Assembly (NCBI RefSeq): GCF_900313035.1
Contig: NZ_OMPS01000042.1
Coordinates: 1 to 64,000 of the forward strand
Source: Ruegeria sp. EL01
GTDB taxonomy: Bacteria > Pseudomonadota > Alphaproteobacteria > Rhodobacterales > Rhodobacteraceae
Direction of reading: 5' to 3'
Length of the DNA stretch: 64,000 nt
Made by a program: the position numbers and the translations under genes
The notes under the pieces: generated by a model
Database searches by the model: none
The model's input: the letters and a program-made list of their open reading frames with translations, nothing else
Told to the model about the DNA's origin: nothing
In this document: piece after piece, positions 17,737-26,080 of the stretch
Position numbering within the stretch: the stretch's first letter is position 1
Layout: every line of letters starts with the position of its first letter

Positions 17737-18888
17737 TTAATCGGTGCTTTTTGCGAGTGCTGATGTGAAATCGGCCCAGAGATCGTCGGCTGACTCGAGC
17801 CCAAGATTCAGGCGCACAAGATTGGGCGAGACGCCAAACTTCTGCATCGAGTTTTGTTCACCGGCTTGAGCAAGTCCGACACGCGCCGGCAGGATCAGGC
17901 TTTCGAAGCCACCCCAGCTCACACCGAGGCGGAATAGACTCAAAGCATCGGAAAATTTTGCGATGTCGACGCTGTCATCGAACTCGATCGACATAAGCCC
18001 AGACCGCCCCGTCAATCCGGGAGTGTCGTTTGCACCGGGTGAATTGACCTGCCGAACCTGTGGAATTGCGGCCAGGCGATCAACGAACATGTTGGCCGCC
18101 GCCTGATGCTGCATCATGCGCGCATGCAAAGTACGCAGGCCTCGCGTCAGCAGGAACGCCTCAAAGGGCGCCAGTTTCGCGCCGAGCAAAGGAAGGGTCA
18201 GATCACGGATGCGAGCGATATGGTCCAGGGAGGCGACCACCACGCCCGCAACCGTGTCCGAGTGCCCCGAGATGTATTTCGAGGCTGAGTGGATGACGAT
18301 GTCGATGCCCAGTGTGAGGGGGCGTTGGAATACCGGGCTGGCCCAGGAATTGTCGATCATCGTCAACACATTGTGACGTTTGGCATGGTCAGCGACACGA
18401 CGCAGATCCATGGCTTCAAAAACGACCGATCCGGGGCTTTCCAGATAGGCCAGCGTCACATCAGCAAGAAGATCCGGGTCGTTCTCAAAGCGTTCCGGCG
18501 CATGATATTCAATGTGCACCCCGATCGGTCGCAGCATGCGTTCCAGAAACCGGAAAGTATCCGGATAGACATGCTCGACACAGGCGATCCGGTCTCCGGG
18601 TTTGACAAATGCCAATAGTGTTGAGGAAATGGCTGCCATCCCGGAAGCAAAACCGACCGCGGCTTCGCCTTGCTCGGCTTCAGCCACGAGCTTTTCAAAC
18701 GCAGCGACAGTTGGGTTTTCCACGCGGGTGTAGATTGCAGAATCCGATCGGCCTGCCATCCTGTCTTCGAAACTTTGATAGCTATCGAACGTAAACAGTG
18801 AGGTTTGGACGATCGGAGGTGTCACTGCCCCATCAGAGTCGGGCAGTACCGCTGCTAACAGGGTCGCGATGTCTCTATGATCAGACAT
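17737..18888 (-). CDS. Cys/Met-metabolism PLP-dependent enzyme (cystathionine synthase/lyase-like)
   Basis: A PLP enzyme of about 383 residues from the ATG at 18888. The cofactor Lys is in HSASKYISGHSD, and AIYTRVENPTVAAFE and VGFASGMAAISS are typical of cystathionine gamma-synthase/beta-lyase/methionine gamma-lyase relatives. Family reactions make or break C-S bonds at beta or gamma carbon of amino acids. Its presence in a sugar-import operon is unusual and suggests that the imported molecule is a sugar-amino acid or thio-sugar conjugate (inference). It overlaps the regulator gene by 8 bases and precedes the binding protein by 44 bases. Confidence 0.87.
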   Translation of the reverse strand: MSDHRDIATLLAAVLPDSDGAVTPPIVQTSLFTFDSYQSFEDRMAGRSDSAIYTRVENPTVAAFEKLVAEAEQGEAAVGFASGMAAISSTLLAFVKPGDRIACVEHVYPDTFRFLERMLRPIGVHIEYHAPERFENDPDLLADVTLAYLESPGSVVFEAMDLRRVADHAKRHNVLTMIDNSWASPVFQRPLTLGIDIVIHSASKYISGHSDTVAGVVVASLDHIARIRDLTLPLLGAKLAPFEAFLLTRGLRTLHARMMQHQAAANMFVDRLAAIPQVRQVNSPGANDTPGLTGRSGLMSIEFDDSVDIAKFSDALSLFRLGVSWGGFESLILPARVGLAQAGEQNSMQKFGVSPNLVRLNLGLESADDLWADFTSALAKSTD

Positions 18889-19630
18889 TCTGGTTCTCCA
18901 TGATCTGGCGAATTTCTGCTTCGACCATGTCCATGATTTCACCGACTATCCGCCCGGCTTCGTCGGCATTACCCGAGACAACCGCCTCGGCAAGTTTTGT
19001 GTGAATTGGGATTGTCGCCTGACCCAGATGCGGCTGACCGAATGGCGCTTCGTAAACTTCATTGAAGCCTTGCTGGATCTGACGGATCAATTGCCCGAAC
19101 AGAGGGTTCCCGCAAGCGTCGTGCAGTGATGAGTGGAACCGATAGTCAGCCTGGCGCCAGTCTTCATCAGCGGCATGAGTGGCTATGAGCTCGGCAACGC
19201 GGGCAGTAATCAACAGTCCTTGCGCCTCAGTGCAATTCAGCGCCGCCATCCTTGCCGCTTCGATTTCCAAGGGCCTACGTACTGCGTGGGTTCGCAATAG
19301 GCTCTCCGCTTCAAGCTTCAGTGTCAGCGGAAGGTGAATTGCATTGGCCGATACTTCAGCCGCCAAACGTGTCCCGGCTTTTTTGTTGCGAACGACGATG
19401 CCCATGTTCTGCCAACTCGTCAGGGCCTCGCGGACTTTTGCCCGACCAATTCCAAGGCGGCGTGCGATTTCAATTTCGGGAGGCAGACGGTCGCCAATTC
19501 TTAGGCCTTCCGCATCAATCATCGCAGAAAGAGCATCCAGAACATCTCGACTGGTGCTGCCGGAGGGCAACGTCTTAAGCGAATTGCCTGCGTCATCTCT
19601 CTGTTCCTGGGATGGAAAATTTTCTGTCAC
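18881..19630 (-). CDS. GntR-family regulator (FadR/FCD type)
   Basis: A regulator of about 249 residues, first in the eight-gene sugar operon. The winged helix is at the N-terminus (LRIGDRLPPEIEIARRLGIGRAKVREAL) and an all-helical FCD ligand domain follows, with HSSLHDACGNPLFG. I place the start at the GTG at 19630, which has a GGAG ribosome site. An ATG at 19669 in the same frame has none and lies next to the probable operator. Being in the operon it controls, it is probably an autorepressor relieved by the sugar or a metabolite. Confidence 0.82.
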   Translation of the reverse strand: MTENFPSQEQRDDAGNSLKTLPSGSTSRDVLDALSAMIDAEGLRIGDRLPPEIEIARRLGIGRAKVREALTSWQNMGIVVRNKKAGTRLAAEVSANAIHLPLTLKLEAESLLRTHAVRRPLEIEAARMAALNCTEAQGLLITARVAELIATHAADEDWRQADYRFHSSLHDACGNPLFGQLIRQIQQGFNEVYEAPFGQPHLGQATIPIHTKLAEAVVSGNADEAGRIVGEIMDMVEAEIRQIMENQNV

Positions 19631-19673
19631 GTGCGGTGGCTCCGAATCAAGTTGCGTCCAACAATACATTTAA

Positions 19674-19708
19674 TGTCTGACAAAATATACTATAATGTCG
19701 GACATTAT
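19674..19708. promoter_or_regulatory. Two TGTCnGACA sites, probable FadR-type operators
   Basis: TGTCTGACA (19674-19682) and a longer perfect 8+1+8 palindrome with AATGTCGGACATT at its core (19692-19708) have centres 22 bases apart, about two helix turns. They sit where the promoter of the sugar operon should be, with TATAGT/TATTTT-like -10 words between them on the minus strand. TNGTNNNACNA-type palindromes are known for FadR-subfamily regulators, so these are good operator candidates. Confidence 0.65.
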
Positions 19709-19748
19709 TTTGATCGTTGTTTTGTCAAGGCAATCGAAAAGGTGTTGC

Positions 19749-20099
19749 GTGGATCAGAACTGGGACAGAATGCCCTTACTGGAAGGCGTTGTAGGTTCTC
19801 AGGCAACGAAGCTAAAAGAGCTTCCCTCAGAATTGGACGAGATGGTGGCAATGATTGGCACAGATCATGGTGGAACGTTAGAAAACCCGTTGGTCATTAA
19901 AAAGACGATTGAGATTTTTCTTCCAGATAGATGGCCCGAAAAATTTAATCGGGAATATCAAAGAGTCACTGGATCATATCTTAACCTGCAAGAGGCTGAA
20001 GCTAAGCGGATTGTCCGCCCATTCGCATGGCTGTACTTTCTGATTTTCTTTTTCGTAACGTTTTTTGTGGTTTCATCCATCGTTGGCGGCATTCAGTGA
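19749..20099 (+). CDS. Small hypothetical protein with C-terminal membrane anchor
   Basis: I do not recognise this protein. From the GTG at 19749 (AAAAGG ribosome site, 6-base spacing) it has about 116 residues. The soluble acidic N-terminal part is followed by one strong membrane helix near the C-terminus (WLYFLIFFFVTFFVVSSIVGG), so a tail-anchored topology is likely. Alternative starts exist at 19695 and 19770. Codon use is plausible, but without homologues the gene remains tentative. Confidence 0.5.
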   Translation: MDQNWDRMPLLEGVVGSQATKLKELPSELDEMVAMIGTDHGGTLENPLVIKKTIEIFLPDRWPEKFNREYQRVTGSYLNLQEAEAKRIVRPFAWLYFLIFFFVTFFVVSSIVGGIQ

Positions 20100-20495
20100 G
20101 AATTTAGCTAATTGGGTCGCTAAGACTGCATTGGTCCACAAGTTAGTATTTTCTTGCTGCCGTGATGAAATCGGCTTCCCGCCCATGACAGCTGGACGCT
20201 TTCAATTGGTCGTGTGTCGTAACCTTAACTGTAAATCCATTCGGTCATCCGCAATTGCTTCAGTGTCCCCGCTCTCCGCTGCACAGCCCTAACAATCTGA
20301 TATCACTTCCTCGAGGAATTGGACGCTTGGAATGCTTCCACTTAAGCCCCTTGAAGTACGCGAAACAGATTCTCGATGTGGATCGACAGCTAAGGTGACG
20401 ACACCATGTTACTCATTGCTCAGCTCATGTGTGTGGCCCGAAAAATTGAAAGGCATACTTTGCAAAGTGGCTAGGTGCTGTGCTTTCAAAGCCCC
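20100..20495. other. Non-coding stretch, no supported gene
   Basis: Between the small membrane protein and the convergent large membrane protein are 396 bases with several stops in each frame on both strands and no convincing ribosome site. The open frame 20332-20775 mainly runs antisense through the neighbouring gene. No clear terminator was found. Confidence 0.4.
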
Positions 20496-21860
20496 TCAAC
20501 GAGAAAAGGCCAGGAAAACTTCAAAGCCTCTGTCGCTTGGATACCTCTTACCCCAAGCTCTTATCGTCGTACCACCGATGATCATCTCGTTTTCAAATAC
20601 TTGGGAATTTGGAATGAGTGAATCAATTGCGATGTCACCGCGCCCGATAGCTTTTTCGCAAAGTAATGCACCGATCACCTTGAACCTCTGGATTGCTTCT
20701 CCGCTGTCGAAACCATCCATGAACTTCCCGGTTAGTTTGAGCGTGGTAACGACGCCTTCTTGTCCCTCGGCGTAGAAGACAGCCTTGTTCGGAAGGATAT
20801 GACTATCAAGCTCGACATATTCTGAACTAGCCCAGTATTCATCGTGGCCCTTGTGGTAGTCGTTTGTTCTCAATCCCTGCTCACTAAGGAAGTCTCTGGC
20901 TTCGAAAGGGCTCCAACCCAGCCTTTTGTCGACGGTCGGTGGGTCTTCCTCGTTTCGTTCGTAGTTCAGAATATCGGCGATGATCCGGTCCACATCTGCA
21001 TTGGTTTTTGCAGGGAATGTATTGAATTGGCGTGTTGCCCGCCGCAGAAGCCAGGGGCGCAGTGGGAGTATCAGAAAGAAGCGTTTACGTGCATATCCTT
21101 TGAGGTCGTCAGACTGAAAGGCATTTTGATCAATCTGGATACGGGCTTGTTCAATGTGCGAATAGCAAAACAGCAGATAAAACACTGGGATGCTTCCGAC
21201 GGTCAGCAGGATCGGTAGAACGAAATTGCGACCCGTATCAGTCGTGAAGAAGATATCTGGCTGTGACCAGATCGATGACACTGAGTTCCAGACTAGGACA
21301 ATGACAAAGGCAGCCAGGATGAACTCCAGAAAGACCTTTGCTTTCGCGTACTCTTGTTTTGTGCTCGCGAAAGCCAGAGTAGCTGCCAAGAAGAAGAGGA
21401 CAGGGGTCAGGACCAACTCGGTCGTCAGGCTGAAGGTGTAGGCAACCACGATAAATTCAAAGATACCTCCGAGCCTCAAACTGCCCCGAAACAGGTTTCG
21501 GAAATACTGATCGTCTTCCTTCGATTGCAATGCACGACCAGCAAAAACGCAGCCGGCCATTACAAACCACAAAACAGTGGGTGGCACCTGGGTCATTGAC
21601 CACAATCTAACTTCTGCCAATAGCCAGCACAGTGCGACTACATTGAGAGCAACAATGCCGAAGAACAGCAACAGCCTCGGGGCAATAAGCGCCTTAGCGA
21701 CGCTCCAGAGACTATTTCGGAGATCTACCTTAGCAATACAAAACAAGAGGCCAAGGATGATCCACAGGCCAATGGCTAATTCACGATTGTTGAAGGCTTG
21801 CTGCAACCAAGTGAGAAACTGTTCGATATTGATGTCCCTTGAAATTGCAAAGTGAGGCAT
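20496..21860 (-). CDS. Hypothetical multi-pass membrane protein with soluble C-terminal domain
   Basis: The family is not recognised. In the 454 residues, about six to seven hydrophobic helices fill residues 30-235. A charged soluble part of about 200 residues follows (with NADVDRIIADILNYERNEEDPP, KRLGWSPFEARDFLSEQGL and YVELDSHILPNKAVFYAEGQ). No catalytic motif was found. It stands alone between two convergent or unrelated units in a region of apparent accessory genes, so a defence or surface-stress role is possible but unsupported. Confidence 0.7.
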   Translation of the reverse strand: MPHFAISRDINIEQFLTWLQQAFNNRELAIGLWIILGLLFCIAKVDLRNSLWSVAKALIAPRLLLFFGIVALNVVALCWLLAEVRLWSMTQVPPTVLWFVMAGCVFAGRALQSKEDDQYFRNLFRGSLRLGGIFEFIVVAYTFSLTTELVLTPVLFFLAATLAFASTKQEYAKAKVFLEFILAAFVIVLVWNSVSSIWSQPDIFFTTDTGRNFVLPILLTVGSIPVFYLLFCYSHIEQARIQIDQNAFQSDDLKGYARKRFFLILPLRPWLLRRATRQFNTFPAKTNADVDRIIADILNYERNEEDPPTVDKRLGWSPFEARDFLSEQGLRTNDYHKGHDEYWASSEYVELDSHILPNKAVFYAEGQEGVVTTLKLTGKFMDGFDSGEAIQRFKVIGALLCEKAIGRGDIAIDSLIPNSQVFENEMIIGGTTIRAWGKRYPSDRGFEVFLAFSR

Positions 21861-22097
21861 TCGACGACGCTGTCACTACAGCCTTCATCCTGGCCAGAAG
21901 AGCTTTCCACCGGAGCAAGTTGCTGACAGGGAAGGAGCCGAATGTCCGATTCCATGACAGTCAACATAAGCTCTTCGCACGCGCAGCTAAAGTCCGGTTT
22001 CCGCCCTTCGTGGCGGTATTTTCAATTGCAACAGGGTTGCGCCTGAGGTGGGCTACAACGTTCATTTTCGACCCTGCCATCATCGGCCCGATCGCAA

Positions 22098-23276
22098 TTA
22101 CGCCTTTGCGGACGCCAGCCGCTCCATAGCACTTATGAGGGGCATTGCCCGTACTCCACCCTGCCCCGGCACTTCCTTTTCGTCTGCATAGACAAGTATG
22201 CGTTCTGAGACGTCCAATTCTTCTGTCGCGATGTGAAACCCGCGCGTCACCTTAGGCGATGTCGTCCGTTTGATCTCAATGGCCCAGAGGGTGCCCCGGG
22301 GAAGCTTCAACATCAAATCCACCTCAGCCCCAGCGGAAGAGCGATAGAAGCTTGCTTCAGTTCCGCGTGGCGCCGCGGCGATCAGGTTCTCGATACTGAA
22401 TCCTTCCCAACTGCCGCCGACAACCGGGTGCCCAAGCAGGTCTTCCTGTGTCTCGATCCCAAGAAGCGCATGGGCCAGCCCGGAATCGCGAATATAGACC
22501 TTGGGAGATTTGACCAAACGCTTTCCGGCATTGGAATGCCAGGGCGGCAAGCGACGCACCAGCATCAGGTCGACCAGCAAATCAAGATAGCGCGCAACGC
22601 TCTGGCCCGATACGCCAAGGCTTCCCGCAAGTTTTGCTGCGTTGAGCAACCCACCCTGTTCGTGGGCAAGCATCGTCCAAAACCGGCGCAGTGTTTCCGC
22701 TGGAATGCGTAACCCAAAAGCCGGAACATCGCGTTCCAGATAGGTGCGGATGAAATCCTCGCGCCATGTCAGGCTGGTCTTGTCGTTTTTCGCAAGGAAG
22801 CTATCTGGAAACCCACCCCGCAACCACAGCGCGGAGATCGAGTCCGCTCCGGTTTCCGACAAGATGAAAGGCGTCAGCTCGTGATAGCTGACCCGGCCGG
22901 CCAGGGATTCTGCGCTTTGGTGCAGAAGCGTGTTCGAGGCCGACCCCAGCAGCAGGAATTGCCCAGTCCGGTACCCTTGTCTTCGTCGTCGGTCAATTTG
23001 ACCGCGTAATGCCTTAAACAGGCCCGGCATAAGCTGAACCTCATCGATCACCACTAGGCGTCCAACCTGTTCGTCGAGATAGAGGTCTGGCTCTTCGAGC
23101 ACCTGGCGATCAGCAGATCTCTCCATATCAAGATAGACAGCGTCACGACTTTCAGCGATGTCCTGCGCGAGTGTTGTCTTCCCGACTTGCCGCGGCCCAA
23201 GCAGGACGACGCCCGCCTGGTTCTCAAGTGAGTCTTCAACTGATTTTCTATCACCGCGCTCGATCATACCTTGCAT
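22098..23276 (-). CDS. AAA_14/DUF4143 ATP-binding protein
   Basis: A 392-residue protein of the common prokaryotic AAA_14 plus DUF4143 architecture. Walker A is GPRQVGKTT (about residues 28-36), Walker B is RLVVIDEVQLMP, and sensor-like LLLGSAS follows. The C-terminal half has the DUF4143 helix-turn-helix region (GLLNAAKLAGSLGVSGQSVARYLDLL) and a nuclease-like end (SSAGAEVDLMLKLPRGTLWAIEIKRT), which resembles a restriction-endonuclease-fold motif D-x(n)-EIK. Function is unknown in the family; such genes are frequent on mobile DNA. Confidence 0.85.
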   Translation of the reverse strand: MQGMIERGDRKSVEDSLENQAGVVLLGPRQVGKTTLAQDIAESRDAVYLDMERSADRQVLEEPDLYLDEQVGRLVVIDEVQLMPGLFKALRGQIDRRRRQGYRTGQFLLLGSASNTLLHQSAESLAGRVSYHELTPFILSETGADSISALWLRGGFPDSFLAKNDKTSLTWREDFIRTYLERDVPAFGLRIPAETLRRFWTMLAHEQGGLLNAAKLAGSLGVSGQSVARYLDLLVDLMLVRRLPPWHSNAGKRLVKSPKVYIRDSGLAHALLGIETQEDLLGHPVVGGSWEGFSIENLIAAAPRGTEASFYRSSAGAEVDLMLKLPRGTLWAIEIKRTTSPKVTRGFHIATEELDVSERILVYADEKEVPGQGGVRAMPLISAMERLASAKA

Positions 23277-23621
23277 TTATTCCATTCAATAGAAGATTTA
23301 CAAGGTTAAACTTCGACAGTGATGCTCTTCTGAACTCAGCGGTAGAAACCCAATGCAGACCAGCCCAGTGTTTCGAAGGAGTGGTATCAACGTTCACCAT
23401 GCAGTTGTGGATTGATAGTCTGTCGAGAGCAGCTTTCCTTTCAGCTTTCGACTCGGTGTAAGCAACCATCCCCTTCCCAATTGGTTTTCCAGCTGCGTGT
23501 AGCCCATCACACACGTCTTTTTGTGACAGACCATGGATCGCTTGGCTTTACCGTCAACATGAAATGCAAGTCTCATGCCACCCGGTTCCAACACACCGAC
23601 AAACGCGAAGCTAACAGCAGT
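23277..23621. other. Non-coding stretch downstream of the replicase gene
   Basis: 345 bases lie between the AAA ATPase start and the replicase stop. Open frames on both strands are short and overlap each other. No ribosome site, repeat array or strong hairpin was recognised. Promoter elements for the ATPase must lie at its left end but are not obvious. Confidence 0.35.
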
Positions 23622-24368
23622 TTATTCGGTCGCATCTATGCGCAAGGTTCTGACCTCTGGATCTACCCGACTGTAGGCAGCCAATAAGCGCGCAGACCAT
23701 TTCTGAGCGATATAGTCTGCCATGAAACGCGAGGGCGCGATCAAGGTAACGCACCCCCCTGCCCTCTCAACTTCGTTCAGATGCTGGAACCAACTGCTCC
23801 AAAGCTCCGGATCACGACCGTGAAGGATCGTTTGAACTTGTGACCAGATCGTTCCATCCGCGTCCTCCGGAGCGGCGGGTTTGGTTTTAAACGGTACAAC
23901 GTTGGTCTCGACCTCAGGCTCTTCGGTCATCCGTGCCTGAAAATCACGGCCGATCAACGGCCAGACCTCGGTCGTATCGATCATGATCTGCTTTAGGTCC
24001 AGTTCATAAACGGCAACGCGCCCGCGAACAGCGGGACGTTTGACAGCGATCCATCCCATCGTTTTCAACTTGGCCATTTCACGTTTAACGGTTCGCTCAT
24101 TAACGGACCAGAGGCGGGCAATTTCCTCACGCCCCATCGACAACTCGTTTCCACGCCAATTGTAGCGAGTCGTAATCAGGGCCATCATGCGCAAAACCAG
24201 ACGCTGACGATGTTTATCCCTTGACAGCGCGTGAACCGAAAGCGCCGAAAGAATATCATACTTTAATACGGGCGCATTTCGCCCGACCGGTTTTGCAACC
24301 TGCATCCTTGATCTCACCGCTCTGTCCGCCTCAGACGGTCTTGCCGTCAGCTTCACGCTTTTTGCCAA
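23622..24368 (-). CDS. DnaA-like plasmid replication initiator
   Basis: A 248-residue replicase of the type that defines DnaA-like plasmids in Rhodobacteraceae. The N-terminal part carries winged-helix motifs (LSMGREEIARLWSVNERTVKREMAKLKTMGWIAV, about residues 75-110). The C-terminal part (about 170-248) resembles domain I of DnaA: IWSQVQTILHGRDPELWSSWFQHL followed by VTLIAPSRFMADYIAQKW. It is divergent from parAB across a 404-base gap, the usual layout for this replicon class. It lacks the AAA+ domain of true DnaA. Confidence 0.85.
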   Translation of the reverse strand: MAKSVKLTARPSEADRAVRSRMQVAKPVGRNAPVLKYDILSALSVHALSRDKHRQRLVLRMMALITTRYNWRGNELSMGREEIARLWSVNERTVKREMAKLKTMGWIAVKRPAVRGRVAVYELDLKQIMIDTTEVWPLIGRDFQARMTEEPEVETNVVPFKTKPAAPEDADGTIWSQVQTILHGRDPELWSSWFQHLNEVERAGGCVTLIAPSRFMADYIAQKWSARLLAAYSRVDPEVRTLRIDATE

Positions 24369-24772
24369 CGCTTTTCACTTTGATGCCCTGATTAGCGTCC
24401 AAACCGACGATTCTGTCAAGCGGAGTCTGAACCGGCCTGCGTTTCGGCCCAAACCAAGCTCAAAAATCTAAAAGAAAATTGGTGAAGTAATGGTGATGGG
24501 GGACATCGTGTTTGTCCCCGTATTGGCCTGTTGTGTCCCCCTATATGAGGCGGAGTCTTAATAGACGGCCCCCTAAATCTGGAGGTGTTGCCCCTAACCC
24601 TACGACTTTCGAATCCCTGCTGCATTCGAATCAGTTCTGGCTGTCGTTGGCCTTGTTTTCTTACCCGTGGGTAAGTTTACACCTACACCATATTTTCTTT
24701 TGCCAAAAACACAAATCAAGCGTAAATAACAAAAATACAATAAATAGCGTCCCAAGAGATGAGACCTGAGGC
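24369..24772. other. Probable replication origin / divergent promoter region
   Basis: This 404-base gap between the replicase and parA contains several repeats. GGGGACA (24499-24505) and TGTCCCC (24513-24519) are inverted, with a further TGTCCCC at 24534-24540. A purine/pyrimidine-rich stretch follows, then a parS-like palindrome at 24660. An A/T-rich segment at about 24690-24755 just before parA could be the melting region. Location and repeat content support an origin, but iterons with the regularity of other plasmid types are not seen. Confidence 0.6.
24660..24675. repeat. parS-like palindrome, copy 1
   Basis: CTTACCCGTGGGTAAG is a 7+2+7 palindrome with a GT centre, in the origin region about 100 bases before parA. 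The same 16-mer, read on the other strand as CTTACCCACGGGTAAG, recurs at 25756 and 27169. Confidence 0.75.
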
Positions 24773-26080
24773 ATGTACACGCACGAAGACCTGAACGCAT
24801 TGCGAAACCAGTCCCTGAAATTGCAGGGATGGATTCGTCAGCAGACCTTTAGCCCCGAGATGGAGAAGACACTCCGCCGCTTTTCCAGCTGGGAAGTGTC
24901 CGAGCTTATATTTCGCGTCAACCAGTCAACCTTTCGGGGCAAGCTTGCGGCTGACCCATCCCTGCCCGGCGGCGAGGTCGAGCCGGATGGCCGGCAGCGT
25001 TGGTTCAGCCTGGAAGAGGTGAATGAACTGCGCCGGCGTCTCAAGGTGAACCGGCAATCCCTGATGCCGCCGCGCCCTGCGGGCAAGCGCGCCATTCGCG
25101 CTGCGGTCGCCAATTTCAAAGGCGGGGCAGGCAAATCCACGGTCGCGTTACATTTGGCCCATGCCGCTGCGTTGGATGGCTACCGGGTTCTGGTAGTGGA
25201 TTTCGATCCGCAGGCGACCCTCAGCCATTCCATGGGTCTGACCGATGTGGCCGAGGACATCACTGTCTGGGGTATTATGGCCCGCGACCTGATCCACGAG
25301 ACCGAGCGGATGAACAGCCGCCCCGCAGCCGCGGAGTCTGGAACCGCCCTGCCCCGCCGCGAATTGCCGTCATCGATTACCGGGATGGGTCTAGGTGATC
25401 TACGCGTCAACGATTTCATCAAGAAGACATCCTGGTCGACCATTGATGCGATCCCCTCTTGCGCCAATGCTGCCTTTGTCGAGTTCGCCTCGGCCCAGTA
25501 CCGGCACATGAACCCCGAGTGGTCGTTCTTTGCCGCGGTGTCCCGCTATCTGGATCAGATCCCGGATGATGCCTATGACCTGATCCTGTTCGACTGTCCG
25601 CCCGCAATTGGGTATCAGTCAATGAACGCAGTGTTTGCGGCCGACATGCTCTATGTTCCCTCGGGCCCGGGATACTGGGAATACGATTCGACGACCTCGT
25701 TTATCGGACAACTTGCCGAAGCGCTTGAGGACTTGGCCTATGGGTTCGACAAGACCTTACCCACGGGTAAGATCGGCCTGCCCAAGACCTTCTGCGAGCT
25801 GCGCTTTCTGCTGACACGGTACGAGCCGGGCAATGCTTTGCACCTGGCCATGTTCGAGGCGTTTCGCAAGGTCTTTGGTGACCATGTTGCTGAACACCCG
25901 GTCGAGATGACGCGCGCCGTTGAACAGTCGGGTCGGTTTCTAAGCTCGGTTTATGAAATGGACTACCGAGAGATGACCCGGGAAACTTGGCGCCGGGCGC
26001 GGTCGACCTTTGACAATGTTTATGAGGAATTCCGGGGCGTGATGTTGTCGGCCTGGGACAAGTTGGAGGATGACGCATGA
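24773..26080 (+). CDS. parA: Plasmid partition ATPase ParA
   Basis: A 435-residue ParA-type ATPase. An N-terminal region of about 100 residues with a helix-turn-helix-like segment (RWFSLEEVNELRRRLKVN) precedes the deviant Walker A box KGGAGKST (residues 116-123), then VLVVDFDPQATLS and the DLILFDCPPAIGY Walker B. The long N-terminus is typical of type Ia partition ATPases that also repress their own operon. The ATG of parB overlaps its stop (ATGA). A parS-like palindrome lies inside the coding region at 25756. Confidence 0.93.
   Translation: MYTHEDLNALRNQSLKLQGWIRQQTFSPEMEKTLRRFSSWEVSELIFRVNQSTFRGKLAADPSLPGGEVEPDGRQRWFSLEEVNELRRRLKVNRQSLMPPRPAGKRAIRAAVANFKGGAGKSTVALHLAHAAALDGYRVLVVDFDPQATLSHSMGLTDVAEDITVWGIMARDLIHETERMNSRPAAAESGTALPRRELPSSITGMGLGDLRVNDFIKKTSWSTIDAIPSCANAAFVEFASAQYRHMNPEWSFFAAVSRYLDQIPDDAYDLILFDCPPAIGYQSMNAVFAADMLYVPSGPGYWEYDSTTSFIGQLAEALEDLAYGFDKTLPTGKIGLPKTFCELRFLLTRYEPGNALHLAMFEAFRKVFGDHVAEHPVEMTRAVEQSGRFLSSVYEMDYREMTRETWRRARSTFDNVYEEFRGVMLSAWDKLEDDA
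25756..25771. repeat. parS-like palindrome, copy 2 (inside parA)
   Basis: CTTACCCACGGGTAAG, identical to copy 1 on the opposite strand, encodes part of the residues LPTGK in parA. Retention of an exact 16-bp palindrome inside a coding region argues for a DNA-level function. Confidence 0.7.

Noticed and set aside
23622-24368. Reading the replicase as chromosomal DnaA
   Set aside because: The protein has 248 residues, lacks the AAA+ domain and the C-terminal DnaA-box binding domain, and is divergent from plasmid-type parAB.
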